DNA of 64,000 nt from Litoditis marina (lineage: Eukaryota; Nematoda; Chromadorea; Rhabditida; Rhabditidae): the NCBI GenBank assembly GCA_964036275.1, contig OZ038434.1:1200560-1264559 (forward strand), written 5' to 3'. Of this stretch, positions 14,101 through 26,234 are shown piece after piece; position 1 is the stretch's first letter; each line of letters opens with the position of its first letter. The position numbers were made by a program, and so were the translations under genes. The notes under the pieces are model-generated. The model did no database searches and was not told where the DNA came from. It worked only from the letters and a program-made list of their open reading frames with translations.

Positions 14101-17100
14101 GAGAAGAAATAGTTCCCTCCATTTCTAAAATCGTTAACGATAGAAAAACTTTGAAACGACTGAGTTCTTCACATGCTATATAAAATGAAAAGAAAATTGA
14201 TTTCAGTCAGCTTTCTCATTTGAAAGAGCCAGAAAAAAAACAGGAAAAAAGTAGAACATTTGATCGGGTCTTGCACGGGTAGGGGAAGACAGGTTTTTGA
14301 CAACTTTCAATCGCCCGTGAAAAAATTATACTTTTCTAGTCATAAAAGGAGCCACGTATAACACGTGAGCCACATAAAGTTTTGCAATAGTGCATGCAAC
14401 GCCCCTTACCAAATTGAGCGTACGCTGTCCACGAGAGTTCGACAACGCAACTGATGATGGCACAATCCTCTGAACACAACATCTAAATCGCCTTGAATCG
14501 GGGTGGAAACGATTTTTAGCCGCACCTTTCACTGAGCACATAATTTCCTTAAACCTATGTTCTTGCAGAAGTTCAATCCTCCAAAGTTGGGTCTGAATGC
14601 TGGCCAGCCAACCTGCGGATTCAAGGGAGAATTATGTGATCAGACGGGGTGGGTACCGGAATAAAACAAAAAATACCAAAAGACTCATTCAAACTTTCAG
14701 AAAAGATATATCATGAGACGTCGTGAAATGGTCAACTTTCTGACACTTAACTCGATCATAAACTGAAATCAATGAGCTGTATTTGAGATTTAAAACTTTG
14801 GTATCGGTCGCCTGGAACTGAGTTTCTCCCAACATAGTACGGCTAGATCAGAAATATTGTTGGTTTTGTTGTTGGACCGAACACAAGGTGATATGATGAT
14901 TTATTTTGTGCTGACGTTTCGGCGGGTTTGCCGTCTACAGAGCCTTATCCACCGGAGTGGTTGAAGGAATAACGAGATAACCGAGTGAGAGTGTTGACCT
15001 GGAAACCCATAATACATATCGACAAACTTCAAAGACGATAGGATTATGGAGAAGATCAGAGATAGTTCACAACAAATACGAAAATTGAGTTGGAAGTGTG
15101 CGAAATACCTTGTGTTTTCAGTTTTGTCATATTTTCTTTCCAGAACAGTGATCGTAATAGCTGCCGTAATGTCTGCCGTTTTTGTTTCGGTTGGCGTTTT
15201 CGTTGGAATCAGAAGAATGTGAGTTTCTGAGCGAAACCCACAAGTATTTCGAACTCGAGAGTCGGTGAATGGATTAGCACCTCATGACAGATGTTTTCGA
15301 TAACTTGCTCTCTTGTTTTTCCAAAATGGGATCACAGTTCTGTTCCAATATTTTTGGAATGTCTGAATAGGAAAATTGTGATCAGTGAAATTTCGAAGTA
15401 CATTAATGATTGAACGAAGTTAAATAATGGAAACAGTTGAACAGAGCTCCAATAAAACTTGAAACTTGTTCAGGAAGTCAGGTGAGGTGGCGACCATGCC
15501 TTGGTCAGTGGCCATTACTTCTCTCAAGATTCTTGAGTTGGATGCAAATGTTAAAGGGGTGAGTGTTAGACCGAACAATGATTTGTGGTAGTTCGATTCC
15601 GATTACTCGTCAGTATTTTCCAATTCCGATCGAAAAAACGAGATCCAATTTCAAACACAGCGACATAGAGCGATGTGCATCGTAGACATGCTTTGGAAAG
15701 AAGGAACTCCAAGCATGGCAGAATGTAACAAACCCCAAAGTTAGAATCTATAATATACGATAAAATTGACCGGAATCCTGTTGTAGAGCACGTGTCGTGA
15801 TTTGAAAGAATAATAAAAAGTGAGCTGCTTCTGAAAATGTCCAGTAGAACGGAAGTTTTTAGTCGAAAAGTTATTTGTTCACATTTGAAATTCATAAGTA
15901 AAGTAGATGATACAAAAAATCTAGAATAAAGTAAGAAAACACATTTCAACTCCAGAAAGCATAATTTTATAATATTTACAGAGTCAGCAAATGTCCATAC
16001 TGAGCTTACAACAACACATGGAAGATACGGTAAGAATAATTATCATACTCACGTTGTAAGTTTCAAAGTTTAAATGGTTCATCAATGTTCGTATTCGAAC
16101 AAAGAATGCAACACAAGACGTTTTTCATCGTTGCAATTAACTGGAAACTGTCATTTTGTATAAGCAGATAAATTTATGGTTCAAATGAGTTGCAGGCGAA
16201 AATCCGTGAATTCATGCACGGACGTCAATTGGCGACCCTCGACCAAGCATACGTGATTGTGGAGAAATACCAACTGAAGGAGAGACTCGTTTTCGATAAG
16301 ACAGATCAAAACACACTGTTTCAGGTAGGTATTTGGTCATTTCAGCATTTATTCAAACTCTGGTGACCATTTCAGGAACACTCCCGTTCTTTAAGAATCC
16401 GTCCCTCTCTAATTTTGACTTATGAGTTAACAATCTGACCTTTTGGCAAATGAGAAACCATTATCAAAAATGTATACTTTTATATCTCTATCTTGCTTCG
16501 TTTTCTCGAAAAAGCGACTTACGTAATGGCACCGATAGGGGGGTTGCGTACAGGGTATGCTCAAAATAGCCTATTGGAGTACAAATTTTTTTTTAAACTT
16601 TCTATCATATACGACAACTCAATTAGAGACTAAAAAATTAAAATAAATCTGGAAGTAAATGAACCAAGTCAAGTTGCGTCACAGTGAAAATGTTCATGTC
16701 CTCTTTTTTATTGCTTGATGTTATGCAAATTTTACAAAAAATATTTCGTGTAACTCAGATTAAAGCGGAACGATTTCTTTAAGTTCTCGTCTTCGTCTCC
16801 TCAAATATTATATGGTTTCTTTGATTCTGTTTTTTTTTGTTATTTTTTGTTTTCCCTGATTGGATAAAAGTGTGCGAAACGAGAGTTGCAGGGACAGTAC
16901 AACGTGCTTGAATATTTCAGTATAGGTACACCAGAAAACTGTTTCATATTACAACTGGGCACTTCAGACATGTTTCTACAATGTGACTTTCTTGAATTTC
17001 AGTTGAAAACACTTTCACACGACAATCTGAATCCCTTCATGGGAATACTTTTCGATCGATCCAGTGATCTGATGGTACTTTGGACGCACTGCTTCAGGTA

Positions 17101-20100
17101 GACATGACAATCATTGTTAATTTATTGTGTTTTGTTTCTCTCTCCGTATCCTGGCAAAAAAGTTCACAACGCTTTATATGCTACTTTCTTGATTTCTCTT
17201 ATACCAATGTTTAAATCAATTACGAAACGTAGCTTACATGTATCAAACGACAGATTTTTCGTATTGTAAGTAAAGTATGAAGCGAATCCCTTTTACAAAC
17301 AGAATAGGCTGATTGAGTAACTGATAAATTTACAGAGGATCGTTGGCCGAGATAATTTTTGCAACAAAAGAAGAGTCTGGCGTGGCATTCGACAAGAACT
17401 TCAGAGGAGCCTTTGTCAGAGACCTGTTGAAGGTGGGCGGAAAACGGTTTCGTTTTCTAGGCTAGGAGATCAAAAAAATATATTTCTGATAATGTTTTCA
17501 CACAACATTTTCTCATATTGTAAAACTTGTTCTCTAATCATTTCTGTACTTCGCAGGTTGGTTATTGACATAAAACAATGGTTATGAAAATATGAACAAA
17601 AAGTTCACAGAACCATGAAAACAACTGAAATACGACAGAATATGAGGTTTTAAGCTATAGTCCCGGTCATTCCCACTGAGACTTGGCAGCATGACAATGA
17701 ATATTCAAGGACAATTTTCGCCATTGTGAATTGATTCAACTAACACTAAATCTATGTTAGTGCTTCTTCAGTTTCCTAAGAATCCATAAATGAAAAAAAG
17801 TGTTTAGAATACTTGTTTGCTCTAAGAAATAGTCATCAGAAAAACTTGGCACGAGGCCAATGAGTCTCAGTGCGAAATAAACGAACTATAACAACACCTC
17901 CTCACAACACCCAGTTATATGACAAATTAGTAAAACTTGTAATGTACTGTATTGTAAAGGAACTGCATCTATTTCGATATATAGGCGCTCGACTACCTCC
18001 ACTCCTCTTCCATCGGTTACCACGGATCCCTGACTCCCGGACAGTGTTTCATCGGTCAGTTTCAGTATAAATGCTATGTCTCAATCGAATAATCAAGTTT
18101 TTCCTCTACACATTTTCACCTATGTGTGTGTTGGCATATTCCATATTCCGATCTCATCTCATAAATGTTGGAACAAATAAACAGCGTATATCTGAGGAGA
18201 GGTTGGCATATGAGATAGTCGGTATACTTCAGTTCCGTTAAAACACGATGTCATGATACTTTCCGATAGAAAACTAGCTTGAGGATCTTTCATCTTGGAA
18301 GTCATGAACCTTTTCCCAGATTCTCACTGGATTCTAAAGTTGTCTGGAGCGGGCATGAGTCGTATGTTGTACCGATGGAAGAACAACAGCATCATTGCGA
18401 CCATGGACGGAAAACCACTCATACCGAACAACGGTGAGTATACTATCAGATAATTGAACACTCGTGTGAAACATGTTGAACACAGCAGAACTCAGAAACG
18501 TCCAATGGTAAAGTGCACGATGCCTCATTAGAATGCCAAATTTACGTGACTATTCAATCTACTCATAGTATATGGAAAGTGCCTCTCTCGAGATTTTCGT
18601 TCGTCTTTTCCTTTGCACAGAATTAAAAATTAGCCTGTAGTTTGATGCCGGTGCTACTTGAAAGGGACTGGACCACCGTGCTGTGTATGCGAACCAAACT
18701 TCAAATCAGCTGTGGGTACCCCACCCCAGTGAGAAGGAAGAAGTGCGCCAAGTTAATTTTCTTACTGAAAACAGAACACTTTCGAAGTATTATGCAAGGG
18801 TAATTTCATAAAACTATGTTTTTTCTTCCCAGAACTGCACTACTATTCGCCGGAAACTCGTAGATGGCTGAAGAGTATGATGTACACGAATAGAGAGGAG
18901 ACATCGGCTATTTCACCGCAACAGGGACAGGTAAAAAACCTACGTTAGGGTTAGGGTTGAGTTGGGGTTAGGGTTACAACAAGCTAGCCGCACGTTAGGG
19001 TCAAAGTAAACGGATTGGGGGAATTAGGTTGGAGGTTGTGTTACTGACTTTATAAGCCATTATTTAGTACGAACACTTCTAGTATGAGAGACGAGCTACC
19101 TGAAGCTCTCGCATGGAGTATGTTCAGAAGAGAGTATAAACATCAACTGACCTTACTTTTCAAGTTTCCAATCATCTCTTAACCTAATTGTTTTCGAGGC
19201 GGCCGATATGTACGCATTTGGAGTCGTTTTGTACGAACTCGTATTCCGAAGAAAATACATTGACATCGACGATATTTATCACATGGAAAATGGTATGTCT
19301 CACGATATTGTAGATTTGAAACTCCGGAGACCTGAGAGCAAGAAACTGAGGTACCTCCTTAGTTTGGTGCTTGTAATAATAATAATAATAATAATAATAT
19401 AAAGTTCATTCGCATACGGTACCGGACATGAACAAAAGCAAAGTAGAAATACATCAACATTCATGGATATACCTATGACGAATACGAATCCCTAGGGGTT
19501 GCGGGTTTAAGACGCAATCAACTTAAAAGGGAGCGTTTGGATAAAACGTGGATAAAACATGGGTATAACTCATTGATTCACAGGGTTTGTATGAAGAAGA
19601 ACATGATAGGAGAGGAAAACAGTATAAAATTACACAACAAATGAAAAATTACAACAGGAGATCTAGTTTATAAATCGAGGAACCTCGTTAAACATGTTGA
19701 CATCGAGATTTCTAAGTTGTGATCGTAGTTTACCGAGAGACAGAGCGTTATTTTCGTTACGAGTAAACATATTCCAATACCTTTCAACACGAGTAAAGTA
19801 CCAATTTTCATCACGGTAAGTTCTAGGTTGACGAATCAATCTATTAATATGTCTCAACATCTCCAATTTCCAAAACTTTCTCCCTCGTATAGTTGAACTG
19901 ACTCTCTCAGCTGATTCAACTACTAGAAGATTGGACCAGAGTTATCAATAAAAATATGGAAGTACAAATTGAAGTACAAACTCAATCGATTCGTTTGTTT
20001 TAGCGGGGGAGGACGACAATCTGATTATTAGTGAGCAGGCGGAGGCAATGATTCCACTCTATCCAATTACCCCCACCGATACCTCAGAGGAACACCCGGA

Positions 20101-23100
20101 TCTCATTGGACTCATGCACAAGTGCTGGACCGGACAGGTATAACTGCGGCTAGATTCGTTCAAATGGTGTTGAAGTCATGTAATCCTCCATATACCAACA
20201 AAAACATCGACCGACTAAACTACTAGGAGTGCGACTCAGACAGCTCCCAGCCAATCGGGCAGACTGTTTTGTAGCAGCTTCTCAACGGCTTCATTGGAGC
20301 TCAATTCTTTCTTCCAAACTCTGTTCTCGTAGTGCACATAGGCTACAAGGAAATTCCATTAAACACACTGATACTCCTCCAAATAGGTTCGACCAAAAAC
20401 GGGGAAACAGAAGTTTCTGTTTCTGATGGGAAAACTCAGCAAATAAGAGAGTGTGTCGATTGAGCAGACGCAGATCAGCACAGAAGTGAAGTATTCAGTG
20501 TTGAAATTCATCAATATTTGTTGACAATTTCCCTATTCCAGATCGACCAGCGCCCAGATGCAACTCTCGCCAGGAAAATTACAGACGCAACCCTAAAAAT
20601 GTAAATAGTTTTTCTTGTCTTTTCGATTACTTTTTTTTCTGTAATCAAACACTGGAAGAGAAAGTTTGTGTTGCCTTAATTAATAAATATCGTTTACAAA
20701 AACATATTAAGCATTTTAGTAGAATTTTCGGAGATGAGTAGAATGAGCGAACCGTCAATCATTATGCCAAGAAAGACATTAAATGCCTAAAATTCAGGTC
20801 CGGTTCCCTGGTAGATCAAATGATCAAGAACATGGAATTATATACTTCCGGCCTGGAGGATTTGGTCAAAGAAAGAACTGGACAGCTGGAAGAAGTTCAG
20901 AAAAAGGCAGATGAGCTGCTGTCTGAGCTGTTGCCGAAGTAAATTGACTGAATGAAAGCACACTAGCCCTTTCTTTTTGATTCAAGTTTTTAACCCTCTG
21001 AACCACGGAATCGTGCATGTGGAAAATAGTCATAACCATCGTATATTGCTTATGAAGTGGTGTTTTGTGAGGGGCGTTTCAGAATTAGTAAGTTTTAAAA
21101 GCGTATAGAAAACGAATGAAACGCATGAAACAATCAAATTTTGAGACAATCAAAAATAACGAGAAACACCCTATCTGTGTTGTAGTTTGACCTGTGCATG
21201 GATCACGATTTACAATTAAAAACAGACAAACTAAACAACAAACACAAAAAAAGTGGGGCAAATGTTACTTATGAGATTGCGCTTGCTTTAAGAACAGTTA
21301 TACAATTGATACATTTTGATGATAAACTATTTTGTTCAGATCAATAGCGGAAGATTTGAAAATGGGTCGTCGTGTGGAGGCGAAGAACTACAAATCGGTG
21401 ACTGTCATGTACTCTGATATCGTCGGATTCACATCGCTCTGCTCAGAATCCCAACCGATGGAGGTACACAATAGAATAGAATAGAATATAATGGAACAGA
21501 GGATTCATTGAACCATTGATTCAAAATAAATGTATCGTTTTGAATAAGACAGCGAAAAAACCAGGAAATACATTTGTATGATTGTATCGTGCGCAGCGCG
21601 GAGCGCTGCGCAGATTAGTTTTTGTTCAAAGGTCTGCAGACATTACAAAACAGATTATTACAATTTTCTTCAAAGTACGTCGACCATTTTCTTAGATTTT
21701 TGCATGAATCACTGAAGGGCAACACGTCTACAAGATACTAAGTTCACGTTCCAACTAGAATTTATTGAGAGGAGTTAGAGGGCCCAACGTCTCGCAAAAA
21801 TGGCTTCCGTGCGGGGCGGCGGCGGCGGCGCCGGCGACAAAAGTGTCCGCCTCCTCAAATCTCGGCATAGTTTCGCACAAAATTAACTTATTCAAAAAAT
21901 ACTTACATTTTTGAAAAGCTCTAAAAAAAATTGAGGTATACGTATTTTCCAGGTATGTTTGAAATTTGAATATTACGTGTGAGAGAGCCGAAAATGGTCT
22001 CGCAAAAAATCATGGATAGACCGGTTTCGTGAAAATAAAAATGAAAGAAGAGTTTAACGTGTAGTAGGAAGACGTTTTCCAATGAAGAACTCATGAAAGG
22101 CGGGAACAGATTGGTTTTCACTCCTATTCACATGTCTGATTAGCGGATTGGATAAACGCTCTATTGACGCACGGCGAACGAAGGTTCGATTCCTGCCTGG
22201 AGTCTAGAGTGGAAAATTTGCTATCACTTGAACGAGGTTACAACTACACCAAACGTTCTGCACTACGGCACGGTTTAAAACTCCAATAGAAAAACATAAC
22301 ATTCCTTGTTTAGCTAATTGTTCAAAAATATTATTTTTTATCAAAAATGACCGTTACTTCGTAACTATAGAAAAAGAGTTCAATTAGTATAAAAAAACGA
22401 GTGTAAAGAAAGTAAAGATTAGTTTTGGATAAATATGTACAAGAAATATAAAAGAAGTCCAATAAAAATATTTTGAGGAAAATGCTAATCTCGCTTCTCT
22501 TGAAAACAACGGAGTATAAGCTAGATTATTGTGAGTCGCAGTCAGAAGTTTTCTTCCGACAACCAAAAACTAGGTATCCTTTTTTTGAAATTCTAAACCG
22601 AGCGAGATTAGAGATTTCCTCAAAATATTTTTATTGGACTTCTTTTATATTTCTTGTACATATTTATCCAAAACTAATCTTTACTTTCTTTACACTCGTT
22701 TTTTATACTAATTAATGGTATGCTCCTTGTGCATCCATCCCCCGTGCATATTTCCGCTTTACATGTTTAGAAGCGTTTTATTATGATGAAGATACTTATT
22801 AGACATAAGTGCAACAATGAGACAATAACTAGGTTTGGTTTGTTACAGGTGATGAACATAGAATAAGAAAAGAAACTGAGTTAGACTTTTAATTTTTTTC
22901 ATTGAAAATTGATAAAACCCTCATAGAGTAACTATATCTCACAGTAAATAACTTGTCGAGTGTGTTCCAGGTGGTGGCCCTGTTGAGTGGAATGTTCGAC
23001 AACTTCGATAAAATTATCAGCGAGCACGACGGATACAAGGCGAGTGGTGTTCGGAACTTGTGTTATTGACATTGAATGTGGAGAACCGTGGCAAAATCAC

Positions 23101-24818
23101 AAAATTGGTAATATAGTTGTTCTGGCCACATGGCTGTCAATTCACAATGTTCGATCATAATGTAAATGAGAACAACCCGATCGTTATGGCATCAGCTGGT
23201 TGAAAATGTTTGTGATGTGTAGTTTGAGCTCGGCACACATCATGATTTGCACATTTTACCAACATACACCGGAATAAAACTACCACACTGTGTCATGTTA
23301 TCGAATTTTTGAATATTTTCAGATGGAGACAATTGGCGATGCTTATTGTGTGGCTTCGGGCATCCCGCAACCCAACAAGTTGGAGCACGTCCGAAATATA
23401 GCGACTATCGCCCTGCTGCAAAGAGAGGTAGACGGGAACTTCAAGCATTTTTGGATAGACGACAAAATCTTGTTTAGTGCTTGCCGGCTAGTTGCTGAGT
23501 TTTCGTCGTACATGTATTTTGGTCGTTGAAAGTAACTTTAAAAATCGAGTTAGACAACAGAGAATCGAAAATCTTCCAGTTTCCAAATTTTTCCAATATT
23601 GAAACCTTATTTTCCTATTATGAGCGGTAAACTCTCGACACTACCATTTGAGAAATTCTAATAACTCTGCTTTCAGTACCTGAAAACGTTCGAGATACCG
23701 CATCGACCGGGCAGCTACCTACACTGTAGATGGGGGTTCAATACCGGGGCTGTGTTCACGGGAGTGGTCGGAATAAGGGCACCCAGATACTCAGTTTTTG
23801 GACAATCGGTCGGTTTCGGGTCTAAAAGTGTGATATTTTACGAAATAACTGGGTTTGAGTTTTGGTTCTATCAGTCAGACACAGCGGAAATTAGCGAGTT
23901 TGACAAAAACAAACGTTTTGAATCAAATTACACCAATTTGAATGCTTTCTCTATTGAATATCTATATTTTCCCCTTTTATATGTCTCACATCAATAACAC
24001 ACATTAATACATGATATTGTTTGGATTTTACAAAAAAGGCATTAGCATTTGGGTTTTGTTGTTCATTGAAATTGAATCAGGTGACGATAGCTTCGAAGAT
24101 GGAGAGCGGAGGGATTCCGGATAAGATTCAGATGACTCTGAAAAGTCATCAAATACTCGCATCCCGGTTTCCCGAATTCAAATGCACTCCACGCGGGAGT
24201 ACGAAAGTACCGGTAGGTCATTTTTATGAACTTATGATCTAGGCCGAAAAAAATTGCTCAGATATGAAGTTTTAGAATACATCAAAAGTGTTTGGTTCTC
24301 TGTTCAAAAGCTAAACCCCAACTGAATGTTCTTATTTGAACTTCATGATACTTTGCAGGGAGTAGGAACCCTGCTCACCTACTGGCTGGATGGTATAGTG
24401 GAGCTATTGAAGAGCCACAGAGGAGAATCCTTCGATGCCGTACTCCAACAGAAAGAGAAGGTAACCTCATGACTATATGTCTCAAAAACTGCGGGGAAAT
24501 TCTTTTTCTCATTCTCCCTACTTGTTTCTGTAGTACAATACTAAATATTATTTGAATTGTCATTCCTGCATACTTTATCAAATAACGCTTCCGTGTGAGG
24601 GGGTGATTTTAATTGTCGAAATCATCTCTAGAGCCCCGTAATATTCATAGAAACCTTGTTTACATTTTGGTGAAAGTCATTTGATTCATCTATAGTCTAA
24701 TTTATTCTTATTATTATTGAAGGAAAAACCACAAGACCCATATAACTTCCCCCTGAGGGACGTCAGTGTCATCAGCTCGGCTACCAGTGTCGAACCACTC
24801 ATTTCTCCCGACCTGTGA
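8102..24818 (+). CDS. Receptor-type guanylyl cyclase (gcy-like), ~32 exons, cyclase centre altered
   Basis: Exon 1 (5' end unsure, no ATG) ends 8323. Then 10145-10269, 10452-10552, 10992-11063, 11351-11412, 11790-11917, 12483-12601, 12967-13035, 13250-13315, 13458-13584, 13903-14069, 14569-14648, 15144-15218, 15474-15558, 15982-16029, 16196-16324, 17003-17097, 17336-17432, 17985-18054, 18320-18433, 18833-18930, 19199-19292, 20004-20137, 20542-20600, 20798-20938, 21340-21463, 22971-23039, 23323-23427, 23677-23808, 24081-24212, 24359-24460, 24723-24818. All phases agree; about 1,110 residues. Order: signal-like leader; ANF-receptor ectodomain ([18 protein letters not shown]); one transmembrane helix (15144-15218); kinase-homology domain ([26 protein letters not shown]); dimerisation helix ([18 protein letters not shown]); class III cyclase ([18 protein letters not shown]). 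The VNTASR signature reads VTIASK, so activity may be lost. Intron 27 has a GC donor. An AATAAA lies at 25134. Confidence 0.93.
8704..8822 (+). repeat. Dispersed repeat with GATCAAACTACAA core, copy 1
   Basis: Aligns with 9250-9384: both carry a CAAACTACAA/CGAACTACAA core, then GGTTCATTCTCG, GAGTACTCAC-like and CCTCGATTCTGTAGT segments. A third, shorter copy lies at 46655-46745. It is non-coding and sits in the first cyclase intron. Confidence 0.7.
9250..9384 (+). repeat. Dispersed repeat with GATCAAACTACAA core, copy 2
   Basis: Matches 8704-8822 and, in its first half, 46655-46745 (TCGTGAATCATG...CAAACTACAACGATGGTT). Confidence 0.7.
9595..9814 (+). mobile_element. MITE family M1, copy 1
   Basis: About 220 bp with imperfect terminal inverted repeats of ~35 bp: the left end TATAGTTCACACCATTCCTA is mirrored by TAGGAATGAAGAAGACTATA at the right. 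The outermost TATA suggests a TA target site. The interior (TGTTGTGAAG, CAACTTCTCCGATCAAAAG) is shared with 56190-56421. There is no open reading frame. It lies in cyclase intron 1. Confidence 0.85.
12062..12118 (+). pseudogene. Decayed duplicate of cyclase exon 6 (3' part)
   Basis: The segment matches the end of exon 6 (11861-11917) at most positions and would read [19 protein letters not shown], against [19 protein letters not shown] in the exon. The position matching the exon-6 donor (GAG|GTTAG) is GAGCTCAC, so the donor is destroyed. It lies in intron 6, just after a short GTAGTTT...AAACTAC element (11944-12005). Confidence 0.7.
16385..16676 (-). repeat. Dispersed repeat R1, copy 2
   Basis: Reverse-complement match to bases 1-290, inside cyclase intron 16. 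It shares CCGATAGGGGGGTTGCGTAC and CTATCTTGCTTCGTTTTCTC. Confidence 0.85.
17656..17890 (+). mobile_element. MITE family M1, diverged copy
   Basis: Inverted termini begin TATAGTCCCGGTCATTCCCA and end GTCTCAGTGCGAAATAAACG followed by AACTATA. They share the CATTCC(C/T)ACTGAGAC core with the other M1 copies. It lies in cyclase intron 18, just upstream of exon 19. Confidence 0.7.
18433..18580 (+). repeat. Second copy of the 3958-4105 repeat half
   Basis: Shares GTGTGAAACATGTTGAACAC, CAGCAGAACTCAGAAAC and TTACGTGACTATTCAAT with 3980-4085. It begins at the donor of cyclase exon 20. Confidence 0.65.
18946..19002 (+). repeat. Telomere-like TTAGGG tract in an intron
   Basis: Contains GTTAGGGTTAGGGTTGAG and then GGGGTTAGGGTTAC, with a further GTTAGGG at 18993. 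It starts 15 bases after the exon 21 donor. It may be an interstitial telomeric repeat or chance low complexity. Confidence 0.6.
21588..21812 (+). mobile_element. Short relative of the foldback elements
   Basis: Opens with a GC hairpin (TGCGCAGCGCGGAGCGCTGC) like those at 33225 and 48496, and ends with GGGCCCAACGTCTCGCA, close to the GGGCCCAACGACTGTGAG arm of the 34.3 kb element. It is followed by a (CGG)n tract at 21813-21836. It lies in cyclase intron 26. Confidence 0.55.
22130..22215 (+). repeat. tRNA-like (SINE-type) sequence
   Basis: Has an A-box-like TAGCGGATTGGATAAACG and a B-box GGTTCGATTCC about 32 bases later, the spacing of an internal RNA polymerase III promoter. No proper acceptor stem forms, so a tRNA-derived repeat is more likely than a functional tRNA. 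Confidence 0.5.
22385..22712. repeat. Long near-perfect inverted repeat in cyclase intron 26
   Basis: Arms of ~110 bp (about 22385-22500 and 22597-22712) are nearly identical in reverse complement; each contains GGATAAATATGTACAAGAAA or its complement. The spacer is ~100 bp. The near identity implies a recent origin or ongoing gene conversion. The RNA would form a long hairpin. Confidence 0.9.
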
Positions 24819-25385
24819 TCAGGAACGTTTGGAAGTTTTCATAATTATCAAGATTATCTCCTATTGAAGTTCACTTGTTATCATGCAGCATAAGAAAACT
24901 GTAATATAGTAAAAATGAGTGAATTTGGTTATGTTCGATTACTTCTGGGCTTACACTCAGTGTACAGTTGATTCTGAGTTAGTGACATTTTTAGGCGGCA
25001 AATACCATGAAAATATAGCTTTTCCTTAGAAATGGCTTCATTTTGATAGTTTTCCTTGTTCTATCTAACTATATTGTTTAGATAAAGTTGAAGTTTTTAC
25101 TGTTTATAAGTTGTTTAGTCGATTTCAACTGTGAATAAAATCACAGTTCGTTATTTGATTGCAATGAACTTTGTACGAAATATTTGTTAACGGGTTCCGC
25201 TAGACACATGAAAAATATATTTTCGTGATTTCATAATGACAGATGTATAAGTAGAGCACAATGTACGATGTAATTATGTTGTTGAAGAATGAATATTTGT
25301 TCGATGTCACAAATTGTTTGTTCCTTCTAGTGTTCGTTGCGTTGAGTTCAAGGCTTCTGGAGAGTTTTGTTTTGAAAGTGTTGTG

Positions 25386-25606
25386 TATAGTTTCAGTCAT
25401 TCCCACTGCGACCTCGGCAAAGTGCCAACAAAGTTTACAAGCAGATTTTCCCAATACACTAACACTTTTTCCGAGCGGCTTTCAATTATGGTTACAATGT
25501 CCGGGTAAAAACTCTCTTGAAAAACCTGTGTTTTCTATGAAATATATTTATTTCAATTTTTGTTGGCACATTGCCAAAGTCTCAGTGGGGAATGGCAAGA
25601 ACTACA
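25386..25606 (+). mobile_element. MITE family M1, diverged copy
   Basis: Left end TAGTTTCAGTCATTCCCACT then GCGACCTCGGCAAAGTGCC; right end GGCACATTGCCAAAGTCTCA then GTGGGGAATGGCAAGAACTAC. The ~45-bp inverted termini and the CATTCCCACTG core are as in 17656-17890. Confidence 0.75.
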
Positions 25607-25932
25607 AGTCTAGACAAGAGAACAACATGTTGAGAACTGTTTGTTTTTCGAACGAAACAGTACGAAACACAGGGTACTCGTTAGACTGGTACTTCGGAAA
25701 ACGTGGGGTTTGAAGAGTGACTGTACACGACGTGACAATTCAATTCACAACATTTCCCATTCACAAGTGGTGGTTTTGTCTCAGCTCTCTCCGGTAAGAT
25801 TTGTCATTTACTATTTTGGTCACGTTCCTGTACGTTCGGAACAAGTATTCGCGATTACCGTGAAATGTCATAATCGAAAAGAAATAATTATTTTTGATGT
25901 TTCACTTCACACGGAAGCGTAGGTAAGTTTCC

Positions 25933-26118
25933 CATAAAGACAGCAGAGGGTTCAATTTATTGAGCGATGCGGGGCGAGCGGTCGTTGATTACTTGCCAGT
26001 AGTTGATAGAGTGTGTAGATCAATGATACGCAGACTGGCTGGCATCTCGCCAAACCCCGCCTCGTACAAAATCGATGGTACGGTCACGGTGTTCACAACG
26101 GTTTGACAAATCCTATAC
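25933..26118 (+). repeat. Dispersed repeat R2, copy 1
   Basis: About 185 bp that match 54788-54967 closely: AAAGACAGCAGAGGGTTCAA, GAGCGATGCGGGGCGAGCGG, GTGTAGATCAATGATACGCA and TTTGACAAATCCTATA. A diverged third copy is at 57690-57930. Confidence 0.9.
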
Positions 26119-26234
26119 TCTTTTTCAGATGATTTTGATAGTTTTCACGGTAGTCCGCTTTAGCGATTCTATTATAGTGTGGGACGAATGAGAACCAGGA
26201 ACTTTTTATTTTTTTCTGCAGTTTCAGATCATTT

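Larger units (their letters stand above)
21340..24460 (+). other. Cyclase catalytic domain of the receptor guanylyl cyclase (exons 26-31)
   Basis: Both metal-binding aspartates are present (SDIVGF in exon 26; IGDAY in exon 28), as is the guanine-contacting Glu in METIGDAY. In exons 29-30 the usual PRYCLFGDTVNTASRMES is [18 protein letters not shown]: the guanine-pocket Cys is Ser, and the transition-state Asn and Arg are Thr and Lys. The usual G-x-HSG is GFNTG. The domain is otherwise full length and uninterrupted, with [10 protein letters not shown] at its end. Confidence 0.88.
24819..26234. other. 3' flank of the cyclase gene and intergenic DNA
   Basis: Contains the cyclase 3' UTR with AATAAA at 25134-25139, a MITE (25386-25606) and a dispersed repeat (25933-26118). 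No further gene is seen; the open frames at 25261-25922 run through these repeats. Confidence 0.6.

Noticed and set aside
19663..19866. 67-codon minus-strand frame ([14 protein letters not shown]...) in a cyclase intron
   Set aside because: No splice partners, no recognisable domain, and too short to separate from chance.
25261..25922. Overlapping open frames downstream of the cyclase
   Set aside because: They run through an M1 MITE and its inverted termini; no splice structure.
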